Notes: generated by a model from the letters alone, not told the origin. A stretch of DNA of 64,000 bases from Seonamhaeicola maritimus (GCF_008056315.1 NZ_VRKQ01000016.1:124517-188516); one strand, 5' to 3'; numbered from the stretch's first letter, positions 18,112-28,316 are shown. Program-made: numbers and translations.

Positions 18112-18186
18112 GGTGGAAGACCGGATTCGAACCGGCGACCCTTGGTACCACAAACCAATGCTCTAACCAACTGAGCTACAACCACC
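18112..18186 (-). tRNA. tRNA-His (GTG anticodon)
   Basis: On the minus strand the gene reads GGTGGTTGTAGCTC at its 5' end, with a D arm (GCTC...GAGC), an anticodon stem TTGGT/ACCAA enclosing TTGTGGT (anticodon GTG) and a T arm containing GGTTCGAATCC. The extra 5' G opposite C73 is the histidine identity element. CCA is not encoded. The acceptor stem as read has two adjacent U-U oppositions (positions 5-68 and 6-67), which is unusual. Confidence 0.93.
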
Positions 18187-18301
18187 GTGTAACTCGCATT
18201 TTGCAATGCGTGTGCAAATGTAATTTATTTCAATCTTATCTACAAAGACTTTTTTTAATATTTTTAATTGAATTTAAAAATAAAATCAACAATATTCTTA
18301 A

Positions 18302-19024
18302 CTACTTTATATCGAACAGACTATCAATAGCAACATAACGTTCAACATTAAATCCTTCAGCATGCTCTACCCCAATCAATCGTCCTAATTCTCTAGCTCT
18401 ATACGCAATACTGTCCGTGAAATTTTTACTAGAAATCGGGGTTTCTGGTTCCTTGCTAGTGGCGTCAAAAAACTGCGTTTTATATGCTAAAACAGCTTCC
18501 ATTTTTCTATCCATAAACCCTGTAACATCAACCACAAAATCTGGCTCTAAGTTTTTCCATTGCATATAATGATACACATGTTTTGGTCTCCAAGGATCTT
18601 GCCAGCTATCATCATCTTCAGATTTAGTGTCAATTTTAATCAATCCACTTAAAAAACAAGCGTCACTTACCAACTTACTGCCTTTACCATGGTCAATATG
18701 CCTATCGTCTATAGCATTACATAAAACAATATCCGGTTTATATTTGCGTATCATTTTAATGAGCTCTATTTGATGGTATTTATCATTTACAAAAAATCCA
18801 TCTGCAAATTCCATATTTACCCGAAACTCCGCACCTAAAATCTTTTTGGCTACCTCAGATTCAACATCTCTCGTTTCAGCAGAACCTCTGGTTCCCAACT
18901 CACCTCTTGTCAGGTCTATTATTCCCACTTTTTTATTATTTGCAATCTCTTTCGCAAGGGTTGCTCCACAACCTAATTCAACGTCATCTGGGTGTGCTCC
19001 TATGGCAAGTATATCTATTTTCAT
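18302..19024 (-). CDS. bshB1: Bacillithiol biosynthesis deacetylase BshB1
   Basis: This is a PIG-L-type zinc deacetylase of 240 aa that removes acetate from GlcNAc-malate in bacillithiol synthesis. The zinc-binding and catalytic motif AHPDDVELGCGATL is at residues 9-22 and the downstream motif DDRHIDHGKGSKL is present. Length and motifs match BshB1 rather than the large secreted PIG-L protein at 33074. It implies that this organism uses bacillithiol as its low-molecular thiol. It lies alone after the tRNA-His gene. Confidence 0.93.
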   Translation of the reverse strand: MKIDILAIGAHPDDVELGCGATLAKEIANNKKVGIIDLTRGELGTRGSAETRDVESEVAKKILGAEFRVNMEFADGFFVNDKYHQIELIKMIRKYKPDIVLCNAIDDRHIDHGKGSKLVSDACFLSGLIKIDTKSEDDDSWQDPWRPKHVYHYMQWKNLEPDFVVDVTGFMDRKMEAVLAYKTQFFDATSKEPETPISSKNFTDSIAYRARELGRLIGVEHAEGFNVERYVAIDSLFDIK

Positions 19025-19242
19025 TTATTCAACTTTCTTAAACAATTAATCGAAAATTCTCCGATTATTCTACAATATTCATTGAAGTTTTTTAACTAAA
19101 GGAAATTATAAGTAATTAATTCTTCAAAAGAAACCTACTATTGCATAAAACTTGGAATTACGAAAACGACTTCGCTAACGGTTTTACCATTTTTTACAGG
19201 TTAAATATAACAATAATTGAAAAATTATCGACCAAGTTAAAC

Positions 19243-19258
19243 TATGACATTAGTCATA
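19243..19258. promoter_or_regulatory. Perfect CRP/FNR-type palindrome upstream of the SLC13 gene
   Basis: TATGACATTAGTCATA is a perfect 6-bp inverted repeat around a 4-nt centre. It fits the TGAC-N4-GTCA geometry of CRP/FNR-family operators. It lies 67 bases before the transporter start. A related site is at 14524-14535. The rest of the 19025-19324 gap shows no open frame or hairpin I can support. Confidence 0.5.
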
Positions 19259-19324
19259 ATAAACTATAGGCTATAAATAGTAATTTTATCCTATCAAAAT
19301 AATCAAACGAGAAAACACAAGAAT

Positions 19325-21166
19325 ATGTATTTAATGCTCTTTATTTTAGTTATAACAATTGGACTATTTGTCTGGGGAAAATTCACTCCTGATATTGTTG
19401 CTTTAATTTCAATGATAAGTTTATATCTAACAGGGATTTTAACAGCACCAGAAACCTTAAGTGGATTTAGTAATCCAACCGTTATCATGATTGCTGCCCT
19501 ATTTATTATTGGTGAAGGTATTGCCCAAACCGGATGGACAGCTATGGCTGGTAAGAAATTTGTAGAATGGGCTGGAAAAAGTGTGCCTAAATTATTGGTA
19601 ATTGTAAGTTTAGGTGCTGGTGTATTATCTGGCTTTGTTAGCAACACAGGAACCGTTGCTACTTTAATGCCACTTACCATATCTTCAGCTTGGAGTATCG
19701 GTACACTACCTTCTAAAATGTTAATGCCTGTAGCTTTTGGTTCTAATACGGGTGGCTTACTTACATTAACAGGTACACCACCAAACATTATTGCTAGTAA
19801 TGCTTTAGTAGAATCTGGTTTTGAAGGATTCTCTTTCTTTGAATTTGGGTTAATAGGTTTACCTCTATTAATAATTGCTTTACTCTACTTCAGATATGTT
19901 GGGTACAAACTTTTACCCAATAATAAAACCAATAATAAACCTGTAAACATTGAATCTACATTACACAACTGGATTGAAGCTTATAAAGTAAATAATGACT
20001 ACTATAGGTTACGTATTAGATCATTATCGCCTTTAATTAATACCGAAATTAAAGATTGGAACTTTGAAGAAGAATTTAACGTAACGATAATTCGACTAAA
20101 AAGAAGACACCCTAACAGACTTAAAGGATTTCCTAAATTTGAAGAATTTCCAGATTTAGAAACAAAACTTAGATACCACGACATTATTACTGTTAAAGGT
20201 GATACGGAGGCCATAAACCGAATCATGATTAGATTCAGACTTGGTTTATTACCACTAGAACAAGAATCAACTGACGAGTTAAAGAACAACCTTATCAACC
20301 AAGAGGTTGGTATGACAGAAGTTATTGTAAACCCTAACTCTGTATTAGTTGGCAGAAAATATAAGTTAGCCGAATATTTCAAACGATTTGGACTTCAATT
20401 ATTGGCTGTTTCCAGAAACCATCAACCATTAACTGAAAAAGAAATCAGGGTAAAAGTTGGTGATGCTTTTTTACTAAGAGGTACTTGGGATGATATTGAA
20501 GGCTTGAAGAAACAACATGAAAACTTGGTGATATGTGGTAGTCCAGAAGGAATGGCTAAAAACGTTGAAAGCCTAAATTACAAATCATACATTGCCATGG
20601 GGTCTCTTCTTTTAATGATAGCCTTTATGGTATTTAAAGTAGTTCCTGGTTCAATGGCAGCTTTAATCTCTGCTGGCATCATTTTACTAACTGGATGTGT
20701 TCCAATGGCAAAAGCCTACAAAGGTATAAGTTGGACAAGTGTTGTCATGATTGCAGCTATGATACCCATGGGTATTGCTTTACAGAAAACAGGAACCGCA
20801 CAAGTAATTGCAAACGGATTAGTTAACTACTTAGGTGCAATTCACCCAGTTATGTTATTAGGTGGTGTTTTCTTATTAACAACAACCTTTAGTCAAGTAA
20901 TTAATAACTCAGCAACAGCCGTTCTTATGGCTCCAATTGCAATATTAGCTGCCGGTTCTTTAAATCTTTCACCAGAACCATTTATGATAGTTGTAGCCAT
21001 AAGTGCTTCAACGGCGTTTTTAACACCAATAGGAACAACAACAAATGCAATGGTAATGACAGCAGGTGGATATAAATTTATGAATTACCTTAAAGTAGGT
21101 GCTCCATTATTGGTATTATTCTTAATTATTTCGTTAATCCTCGTTCCAATAATTTGGCCATTTTAA
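19325..21166 (+). CDS. SLC13-family permease with central RCK-C domains
   Basis: This 613-aa transporter has two membrane halves, each with an SNTGTVATLMP or INNSATAVLMAP-type motif typical of the DASS/SLC13 fold. They are separated by a soluble region (about 205-410) with two TrkA-C/RCK-C regulatory domains. Such proteins move anions such as sulfate or dicarboxylates with sodium; the substrate cannot be told here. A DUF2490 outer-membrane protein starts 31 bases downstream, so the two may form an operon. A CRP/FNR-type palindrome lies upstream. Confidence 0.88.
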   Translation: MYLMLFILVITIGLFVWGKFTPDIVALISMISLYLTGILTAPETLSGFSNPTVIMIAALFIIGEGIAQTGWTAMAGKKFVEWAGKSVPKLLVIVSLGAGVLSGFVSNTGTVATLMPLTISSAWSIGTLPSKMLMPVAFGSNTGGLLTLTGTPPNIIASNALVESGFEGFSFFEFGLIGLPLLIIALLYFRYVGYKLLPNNKTNNKPVNIESTLHNWIEAYKVNNDYYRLRIRSLSPLINTEIKDWNFEEEFNVTIIRLKRRHPNRLKGFPKFEEFPDLETKLRYHDIITVKGDTEAINRIMIRFRLGLLPLEQESTDELKNNLINQEVGMTEVIVNPNSVLVGRKYKLAEYFKRFGLQLLAVSRNHQPLTEKEIRVKVGDAFLLRGTWDDIEGLKKQHENLVICGSPEGMAKNVESLNYKSYIAMGSLLLMIAFMVFKVVPGSMAALISAGIILLTGCVPMAKAYKGISWTSVVMIAAMIPMGIALQKTGTAQVIANGLVNYLGAIHPVMLLGGVFLLTTTFSQVINNSATAVLMAPIAILAAGSLNLSPEPFMIVVAISASTAFLTPIGTTTNAMVMTAGGYKFMNYLKVGAPLLVLFLIISLILVPIIWPF

Positions 21167-21197
21167 ATAATTATTAAGCATCTTAAATTTGAATAAA

Positions 21198-21884
21198 ATG
21201 AAACGAGTTTTAGCCCTATTACTACTTTTTATAAGTTTGAACACATTTGCTCAAACACCTGTTGAAGATAAATTAGGATCCTGGTTCACTTATGGTGCCA
21301 CTTATAAAGTTTCAGATAAAATAAGTCTTAGTAATGTTATACAGTCATGGCATTACGAAGTTGCCGATAATTTCAACTTCTTGTTTACCAGTTTAACTTT
21401 AAACTATCATCTATCTCCAAAAGTAACAACTTCATTTGCTTATGGTTGGATGGATATTGATAGAGGTTATGAATCAATTAAACCACATATTTATGAAAAT
21501 CGGTTGTATGAACAACTTGGTTATAAACATAAATTAGGTAAACTTCCTATTGACCATAGATTTAGAATTGAGCAGCGTTTCCTTAACATGCCAGCACCAA
21601 CAGACAATGTTATGCGATCACGTTTCCGTTATAGATTAGGCACCAAATTAACACTTAACAAAACATTCTTTGTTAGAATTAATAATGAATTCATTGCAAC
21701 AGTTCGAAATGGAAATTATGAGAGTTTTACCGAGAATAGAGCTTATGGTGCTTTAGGTATTAACGTTTTAAAATCTGGGAATCTACAAGTAGGTTATTTA
21801 AATAGAAAAATTAAGGGGTTAGATTTACACCGTTTACAATTTAGTTTCTTTTATAAAGCAGATTTAAGAAAGAAGAAAGATTAA
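21198..21884 (+). CDS. DUF2490 outer-membrane protein
   Basis: This 228-aa protein has a signal peptide ending TFAQT and alternating beta strands typical of a small outer-membrane barrel; the pattern fits DUF2490. I chose ATG 21198 over the in-frame TTG at 21189 because it begins the signal peptide (MKRVLALLLLF). It follows the SLC13 permease and overlaps the convergent rlmF gene by 4 bases. The barrel may supply or support the permease, but that is only suggested by position. Confidence 0.85.
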   Translation: MKRVLALLLLFISLNTFAQTPVEDKLGSWFTYGATYKVSDKISLSNVIQSWHYEVADNFNFLFTSLTLNYHLSPKVTTSFAYGWMDIDRGYESIKPHIYENRLYEQLGYKHKLGKLPIDHRFRIEQRFLNMPAPTDNVMRSRFRYRLGTKLTLNKTFFVRINNEFIATVRNGNYESFTENRAYGALGINVLKSGNLQVGYLNRKIKGLDLHRLQFSFFYKADLRKKKD

Positions 21885-22753
21885 TCAATAAAGGACCAGG
21901 CTATAATTCTTGATTGCTTGTTGCCTTGTCCCATATTGATAACCTTAACGGATTTAACGTTTAGTTTTTTCAGAGAAACTTTCATACCTCTAACCAATTC
22001 TTTTTTTGAGACTAAGGAAGAAAACCAATGGCATTGTTCTTTAAACAAAGAACTTTCATATAAGTAATTATGAAGGAAGGCTTTTTCACCACCTTTATAC
22101 CATAACTCATTATGGGTTCCTGCAAAATTTCTAACCATCTTGTTATCCTTGTTTAGTCCTTTTAATTTTCTTGTAGTGGCCTCCACAGCTTCTTGCTCTG
22201 ATTTATAAAATGGAGGGTTGCACATTGAAACAGAAAAGGTATCCTCATTAGATAAAACACTTTTTAATATGTTCTTACTATCCTTTTGATGCCTTAATGA
22301 AATATAATTGTTCAAATTATTTTTATTGACAATCTCCTGAGCATATTTCAAAGAAGTTTTGTCAATATCAGTTCCTGTAAATCGCCAACCATATTCAGCA
22401 TATCCTAAAATGGGATAGATACAACTTGCTCCCGTTCCTATATCTAAAATAGAAATATTTTCTGTTAAGTTTGAAGTTTTTAATAAATCTGAAAGATGAT
22501 GAATATAATCTACTCGCCCAGGTATTGGTGGACACAAATTATCATCAGGAAACTCCCAAAACTTAACTTCATAATACTTAAACAGTAAAGCGGTGTTAAG
22601 TGCTTTTACTGCTTTTGGGTTAAAGAAATCTATTGTTTTAGATTCATATTTATTTACAAAAACAAACTGTTCTAATTCCGGGTAAACTTCACATAAGTTT
22701 TCCAAGTCATAACCAGGTTTATGTTTGTTTTTTGGATGTAAATTATTACTCAT
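21881..22753 (-). CDS. rlmF: 23S rRNA (adenine(1618)-N(6))-methyltransferase
   Basis: RlmF methylates A1618 of 23S rRNA using S-adenosylmethionine. The 290-aa protein carries the SAM-binding motif ILDIGTGASCIYP (about 100-112) and the catalytic NPPF motif of N6-adenine methyltransferases. It begins with the family-typical N-terminus HPKNKH...GYD. Its stop overlaps the DUF2490 stop by 4 bases. It lies just downstream of the MATE gene with 1 base between, so the two are probably cotranscribed. Confidence 0.95.
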   Translation of the reverse strand: MSNNLHPKNKHKPGYDLENLCEVYPELEQFVFVNKYESKTIDFFNPKAVKALNTALLFKYYEVKFWEFPDDNLCPPIPGRVDYIHHLSDLLKTSNLTENISILDIGTGASCIYPILGYAEYGWRFTGTDIDKTSLKYAQEIVNKNNLNNYISLRHQKDSKNILKSVLSNEDTFSVSMCNPPFYKSEQEAVEATTRKLKGLNKDNKMVRNFAGTHNELWYKGGEKAFLHNYLYESSLFKEQCHWFSSLVSKKELVRGMKVSLKKLNVKSVKVINMGQGNKQSRIIAWSFID

Positions 22754-22754
22754 T

Positions 22755-24161
22755 CTATACCTTAACTAATTTCCAGCTTCCTTTTTTAAACCATATAACT
22801 GCAACTATAGCAATTATTATTTCTGCCAAAGTAATTGCCAAAAACACACCTGTAGGACCAAAATCTAAAGTCAGTGCCATCACATAGGCAAACGGTAATT
22901 GTAATAACCAAAAACAAACAAAATTAATATAAGTTGGTGTTTTGGTATCTCCCGCACCATTAAAAGCATTAATTACCACCATTCCGTAACCATAAAACAC
23001 ATATCCCGCAGCAATTACACGCAAACATAAACTACCATACTTTACGACATCTGGGGTATCGTTAAACAGTACTATAATTTGCGGAGCAAATATTAAATAA
23101 ACTATAGAAACTAACCCCATAAAAATGGCGCTATACTTACCTGTTTTCCAAACCGACAATTCTGCTCGTTCTGGTTTTTGAGCTCCTAAATTCTGGCCTA
23201 CCAATGTAGCTGCAGCATTACTCATGCCCCAAGCAGGCATTAATGTAAACATCATAACACGTATGGCAATGGTATAACCTGCAAGCACTTCGCTACCAAA
23301 TTCGCTCATAATTCGCATTAAAAACACCCATGAAGATGTTCCTATTAAAAACTGTCCAATACCTCCTAATGATACTTTAATTAAATTCAACATCACCCCT
23401 ACACGAATTACTAAATCTTTAAAAGCAATTTTAATTTTTCCGTAGCCATAAAATAGAATCGCCAATTGAAATAACACTGCAACACCCCTACCAATAGTAG
23501 TTGCTATAGCGGCTCCTTTAACACCATATGCCGGAATTGGACCAAGTCCGAAAATAAAAATAGGGTCTAAAATAATATTTAACCCGTTGGAGACAATCAA
23601 CACTTTCATCGCAATGGAAGCATCTCCCGCTCCCCTAAAAATGGCATTGATAAGAAAGAGTAACATAATAGTAACATTTCCTCCTAAAAGCACTTGTGTA
23701 TAACCATAACCCTCTTCAATTAAATCAGATTTACCTCCCATTAAACCAAGTATCTCTTTCGGATATAAAATTCCGATGACACTTATAACCGCGGCTACGA
23801 AAACCCCGAGAAAAACAACCTGGACGGCAGCATCAGATGCTCCCTTATAATCGGTTTCACCAACTCGTCTTGCAACTATAGCAGTTGCTGCCATACTCAA
23901 TCCTATGGCTACAGCATAAACTAAGGTAATAACCGATTCTGTTAACCCAATGGTTGCCACTGCATTTACGCTTATTTTAGACACATACATAATGTCTACA
24001 ATGGCGAAAATGGATTCCATGAGCATTTCCAAAATCATGGGAATAGACAACATAAAAACTGCCCTACGAATACTACCAGAAGTAAACTCTTGCTCTTTAC
24101 CGGTTACAGCAATTTTAAAGTATTGAATGAATTGTTTAAATGTAATTTTATTTGATTGCAT
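22755..24161 (-). CDS. MATE-family efflux transporter
   Basis: This is a 468-aa polytopic membrane protein with twelve predicted helices in two homologous halves. It has typical MATE features such as SIPMILEMLMESIFAIVD in helix 1 and GMSNAAATLVGQNLGA at the start of the second half. MATE proteins export organic cations or drugs by sodium or proton exchange; the substrate is unknown. It heads the rlmF transcript. The 196 bases upstream hold a small hairpin (CTGAG...CTCAG near 24220) of no clear function. Confidence 0.92.
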   Translation of the reverse strand: MQSNKITFKQFIQYFKIAVTGKEQEFTSGSIRRAVFMLSIPMILEMLMESIFAIVDIMYVSKISVNAVATIGLTESVITLVYAVAIGLSMAATAIVARRVGETDYKGASDAAVQVVFLGVFVAAVISVIGILYPKEILGLMGGKSDLIEEGYGYTQVLLGGNVTIMLLFLINAIFRGAGDASIAMKVLIVSNGLNIILDPIFIFGLGPIPAYGVKGAAIATTIGRGVAVLFQLAILFYGYGKIKIAFKDLVIRVGVMLNLIKVSLGGIGQFLIGTSSWVFLMRIMSEFGSEVLAGYTIAIRVMMFTLMPAWGMSNAAATLVGQNLGAQKPERAELSVWKTGKYSAIFMGLVSIVYLIFAPQIIVLFNDTPDVVKYGSLCLRVIAAGYVFYGYGMVVINAFNGAGDTKTPTYINFVCFWLLQLPFAYVMALTLDFGPTGVFLAITLAEIIIAIVAVIWFKKGSWKLVKV

Positions 24162-24357
24162 GTATAGTTGTATTAAAAATAGACATAGCCAAAGACCAAC
24201 ATCTTTAGCTCATTTGTTACTGAGAGAACCTCAGCGCTAACCGGAAGTCAATTTAAACAATCATAAGTCGCAAAGTTGTTGAAATATTTTCACATAACAA
24301 AATGATTTTTTTAGGCAACCTTTCTCAATTGAATTATCTTCGCCAAAATTTTTCAAT

Positions 24358-25017
24358 ATGCTTAAAGCGGTTATTTTTGATATGGATGGTGTTATTATTG
24401 ATAGCGAACCTATGCATAATAAGGCTTACCATGATATGTTTGAAGAAGTGGGAATTGAAGTTTCTAGTGAATTATACGAGTCTTTTACGGGACAATCTAC
24501 TATAAATATTTGCCGTAGGTTGTGTGACCATTTCAATCTTGAAGAATCACCCGAAACTTTAGTTGCTCTAAAAAGAAAACACTACAAACAGTTTTTTGAA
24601 AGCAGCTCTGATTTAACACTTATTGATGGTGTTTTAGAGCTAATTAAAGATTACTACAGCAATGGATTAACCTTAGTTTTAGGATCATCTGCTGCGATGA
24701 CAAGCATTAATCAGATTTTTGATCGTTTTGAATTAGACCAATACTTTATAGCTAAACTAAGTGGAGGAGACCTAAAGCAATCTAAACCACACCCTGAAAT
24801 ATTTATAAAAGCTGCCGAAGCAACAGGTTTTAAAAAAGAAGAATGCATAGTTATTGAAGATTCAACCAACGGTATTCAAGCTGCAAATGCTGCAGGAATT
24901 TATTGTGTTGGCTATGACAGTTTCCATTCTAAAAATCAGGATTACTCAACTGCAAATAAAGTCATAACCGATTTTAAAGAGATCATATTTAACAAAGTCA
25001 TTACCTTATTAAATTAA
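24358..25017 (+). CDS. HAD-family phosphatase, beta-phosphoglucomutase-like
   Basis: This 219-aa HAD hydrolase has all four motifs: FDMDGVIIDSE (nucleophile Asp and general acid Asp), the Ser of LVLGSSA, the Lys of SKPHPEIF and the acidic EDSTNGIQAA. The cap is of the small helical type seen in phosphoglycolate phosphatase and beta-phosphoglucomutase. The substrate is probably a sugar phosphate or similar. A TATCTTCG sequence 21 bases upstream resembles the flavobacterial -7 element. It ends 21 bases before the convergent ccsBA gene. Confidence 0.88.
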   Translation: MLKAVIFDMDGVIIDSEPMHNKAYHDMFEEVGIEVSSELYESFTGQSTINICRRLCDHFNLEESPETLVALKRKHYKQFFESSSDLTLIDGVLELIKDYYSNGLTLVLGSSAAMTSINQIFDRFELDQYFIAKLSGGDLKQSKPHPEIFIKAAEATGFKKEECIVIEDSTNGIQAANAAGIYCVGYDSFHSKNQDYSTANKVITDFKEIIFNKVITLLN

Positions 25018-25038
25018 ACTTTTGAAGTATAAGAATAT

Positions 25039-28000
25039 CTACCTCTTATAATATTTTTCAAAACCTCTATAGGCAAAAAACGCTAAGACCACTAAAAAGC
25101 CATATGTGACAGCTATAACTTTATAACTAGCCATTTGTTGTCCAGACTGATAAGAGTGTAACCCAGACAAATAGAAATTCACTCCAAAATAGGTGAAAAT
25201 AATAAATGAAATGGCCACAACAGAACATAAATTAAATAACCAACGACCACGAAGCCCTGGTATTAATCGCATGTGAATAACAAAGGCATAAATCATGATA
25301 CTAATTAGTGCCCAAGTTTCTTTTGGGTCCCAACCCCAATAACGTCCCCAACTTTCATTGGCCCACATACCTCCTAAAAAATTTCCAATGGTAAGCATTA
25401 CCAAACCAACAGTAAGTGCCATTTCATTAATAATTGTAAGCTCTTTAATGCTTAAATCCATTTTAACTTTATTCTTACTTGTAGTTACAGCCATTAAGAA
25501 CAGTGAGACAACACCTAAAACCATTCCTAATGCAAATGGTCCATAACTTGCAACAATAATAGCCACATGAATCATTAACCAATAACTATTTAAAACTGGC
25601 TGCAAATTTCCTATTGAAGGGTCCATCCACTGAAAATGAGCTACCATTAATAACATAGAAGTTACAAAGGCAGTTGCAGCAAGCGTTAAGTCACTCTTTC
25701 TACCAAAAATTAAACCAAATAGCATGGTGGCCCAAGCTACATAAATCATAGATTCATAAGCATCACTCCAAGGAGCATGACCCGATACATACCAACGTGC
25801 AATTAAACCTCCTAAATGGATTAAAAACATGCCTACAATTATCCATTTAAAAACAGCCACAGCAACACTTATAGCCTTACTTCTATCTCTAAATATTTGA
25901 ACAATTAAAAGCACAAACATTAAACTACTGGCGTACATATACCAGCTAAAAAGTTTCTTAAATATATCGTACTTATTATATAATACTTCTGTATGAATTT
26001 TTTCATCACTAAGCATGACTTCAGAGCCGTACTTATGTTGCGTTTTTTTGAATGCAGCTAATAACTTTTCTGCTTCAGAAAAATCTCCCGATTGTTTCGC
26101 TTCATTAAGCGTAAAAAGGTATGCCTTAAACCCGTTCTTTATAAAATTACTATAAAGTGAATCTACTACTTTGAATTTCCCCGACATTAATTCATAAGAT
26201 GATGTCCATGTATTGTTGGCATCATCAGGAACCGGGTATAATTTTAAAGATGTTCCTTCTATGGTATTGTACAGCAAATTAACACGCTTATGTGCTTCTT
26301 GTACTTCTTTTTGATAACCATTAGGTGCTGTTGTTCCGAAGGCATCCTCTAAATAAGGTTCTAATTTATAGATTCCTTTTTCTGTAAAGAAATCGGCTAA
26401 AGTAACGTACTTGTCTTCAACACTAGTACCAATAATATGGCGTATGGTATCCGCTTTTTTCTTTGCTAAATATATTACCGGTACATTATACCACAAACGC
26501 GGGCTCTCTTGCATTGAAAGGAATACCTGATGTGCATCAAAGTCTTCATAAGTATCATGCTTACTTAATTTACGAAGCATTTCAGAAGCATAAGTACTAA
26601 CCGGTTTCATACGTCCGTCTAAATCCTGAATCACTAAGTGTCCAAATTTTTCAGCATGCTCTTTAGGCGTAATATTATCAGTTAAAATTGAATCAATTTG
26701 TGCTTTTGTTGGTTTTACTTGTGCTGTAGCATGAGCAGAATGGTCATGACCATCATCTTCAGAATGTTGTTGTGAAAACCCGGTTAAACCTAAACACAAA
26801 AACAATATGGTGATTAACTTTGATTTCTTTTGTTTAACCTTATTGAGCTGTTTTCTTAAGTCTGAAAACCTGGTTCCTTTCAAAAACAATATAGCAAGAA
26901 GCCCAAGGTATAGCATAAAGTAACCTATATAAGTGATTAAAGTTCCCAAATAATCATGATTCACTGATAAAATAGTTCCTGATTCATCTGGAAAAAAACT
27001 TGATTGAAAAAACCTGTAACCACGATGATTAAGAATATTATTCATGTAGATTTTATAATCAAAATCACCTTCTTGTTCATCAATTACCGTCACTTGACTA
27101 GAATATGCAGAATTAATATCTGAACCTGGAAACTTATCTGCCACAAAATCATTTAACTTAATACTAAATGGCAACTTTAAGACTTTAGCTCCATACTGAA
27201 GAGAAATATCTAAACCACCTATTTTTACTTGTTTAAAAGGTCTATTCATCCCTTTTCCTCCAAGAACAGGAACACGTTTGGACTCTCCATTAGTAGTAAC
27301 TATAAATACTGCTCCGTCCTCATCATTTCTGTTTACTTGTTCCTTTTGAACAATATCAAAAGCACCCTTAAAAATAGGACTAGGAAACACCATTTGTACA
27401 TTGCCTATTCTATAAAGCGAACGCAGTTTTAAGGGTTGCAGACTATCTTTAACCAAAGCTGTTTGTTCTTGTGTAGCCATTGTCATATAACTACCATCAA
27501 AAGGAGAATCTATAGACAAAGAATCACCTTTATACAAAATATTAACAGCTCCTTTTACTGGATTATTTAAAGTAAAAATAACATTGTGAATACTGGCTTG
27601 CTCACCCACCTTTAAAAAGTGATTATGTCTTCCTCCTCCACTAGTTCCAACTATTTTTAAATATTCATCACCATTTTCATCTGGAACTAAATCTTCTTCG
27701 GCACCAACAATAAACTTTTCTAATTCAATAGTAACCGGTTGCTTATCATATTTAGTATTAACCTTAAAGTCATTATCCAATCGTTTCGAAAAATCTACTT
27801 CATATTCCAAGGGCAACCTTTGCGCAACACCATCAATTTTGTAATCACCATCAATATAAGCAGTAACATATGTTTTTTGCGAAAGAAAAACATTTTCAGT
27901 ACCTCCTTCGGGTATAGACATCATACCTTCAAAACTCACATATCTCGTGATAAAGGCTCCAACAAAAATAAAAATGAAGGCTATATGCAATGATAATGTA

Positions 28001-28242
28001 GCCCACTTTTCTTTTTTGTAAAGTTTGTATCTGAAAATATTTCCACAAAAATTAACCACGAACAAGCCCATTATAGCCTCAAACCACCAAGCATTGTAAA
28101 TTAAATTTCTTGTATAAGGAGTTGGAGATGTTTCTTGATTAGCATCTAAAAATGTTCCTGTAACCATGGCGGCAGCAAAAACTAAAAATAAAATACCTGT
28201 AAGACGTGTTGAAAAGAGAATTTTCGCGAGTGTTTTCTGCAT
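25039..28242 (-). CDS. ccsBA: Cytochrome c biogenesis fusion protein (ResB/CcsB-CcsA, system II)
   Basis: This 1067-aa membrane protein attaches haem to c-type cytochromes. The N-terminal half (about 1-460) is ResB/CcsB-like, with four helices and a large periplasmic part. A His-rich linker follows (about 490-510, DDGHDHSAH). The C-terminal third is CcsA-like, with the haem-handling WWD motif in WGRYWGWDPKETW. Such natural fusions are known in Bacteroidota and epsilonproteobacteria. It is followed upstream on the same strand by a truncated haemoglobin gene (75 bases away), a haem-related pairing. Confidence 0.93.
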   Translation of the reverse strand: MQKTLAKILFSTRLTGILFLVFAAAMVTGTFLDANQETSPTPYTRNLIYNAWWFEAIMGLFVVNFCGNIFRYKLYKKEKWATLSLHIAFIFIFVGAFITRYVSFEGMMSIPEGGTENVFLSQKTYVTAYIDGDYKIDGVAQRLPLEYEVDFSKRLDNDFKVNTKYDKQPVTIELEKFIVGAEEDLVPDENGDEYLKIVGTSGGGRHNHFLKVGEQASIHNVIFTLNNPVKGAVNILYKGDSLSIDSPFDGSYMTMATQEQTALVKDSLQPLKLRSLYRIGNVQMVFPSPIFKGAFDIVQKEQVNRNDEDGAVFIVTTNGESKRVPVLGGKGMNRPFKQVKIGGLDISLQYGAKVLKLPFSIKLNDFVADKFPGSDINSAYSSQVTVIDEQEGDFDYKIYMNNILNHRGYRFFQSSFFPDESGTILSVNHDYLGTLITYIGYFMLYLGLLAILFLKGTRFSDLRKQLNKVKQKKSKLITILFLCLGLTGFSQQHSEDDGHDHSAHATAQVKPTKAQIDSILTDNITPKEHAEKFGHLVIQDLDGRMKPVSTYASEMLRKLSKHDTYEDFDAHQVFLSMQESPRLWYNVPVIYLAKKKADTIRHIIGTSVEDKYVTLADFFTEKGIYKLEPYLEDAFGTTAPNGYQKEVQEAHKRVNLLYNTIEGTSLKLYPVPDDANNTWTSSYELMSGKFKVVDSLYSNFIKNGFKAYLFTLNEAKQSGDFSEAEKLLAAFKKTQHKYGSEVMLSDEKIHTEVLYNKYDIFKKLFSWYMYASSLMFVLLIVQIFRDRSKAISVAVAVFKWIIVGMFLIHLGGLIARWYVSGHAPWSDAYESMIYVAWATMLFGLIFGRKSDLTLAATAFVTSMLLMVAHFQWMDPSIGNLQPVLNSYWLMIHVAIIVASYGPFALGMVLGVVSLFLMAVTTSKNKVKMDLSIKELTIINEMALTVGLVMLTIGNFLGGMWANESWGRYWGWDPKETWALISIMIYAFVIHMRLIPGLRGRWLFNLCSVVAISFIIFTYFGVNFYLSGLHSYQSGQQMASYKVIAVTYGFLVVLAFFAYRGFEKYYKR

Positions 28243-28316
28243 AGTGAAAGCCTTTTAAAAGGTCAAGCAAATTTACGTATTTAAGTTTATTTAAACGTGT
28301 TAAAATTTTCTTAGTA

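Noticed and set aside
24210-24260. Hairpin CTGAG...CTCAG upstream of the MATE gene, considered as a riboswitch
   Set aside because: It lacks the conserved cores of TPP, SAM, cobalamin or other riboswitches that I know and is too short; no more than a small stem can be supported.
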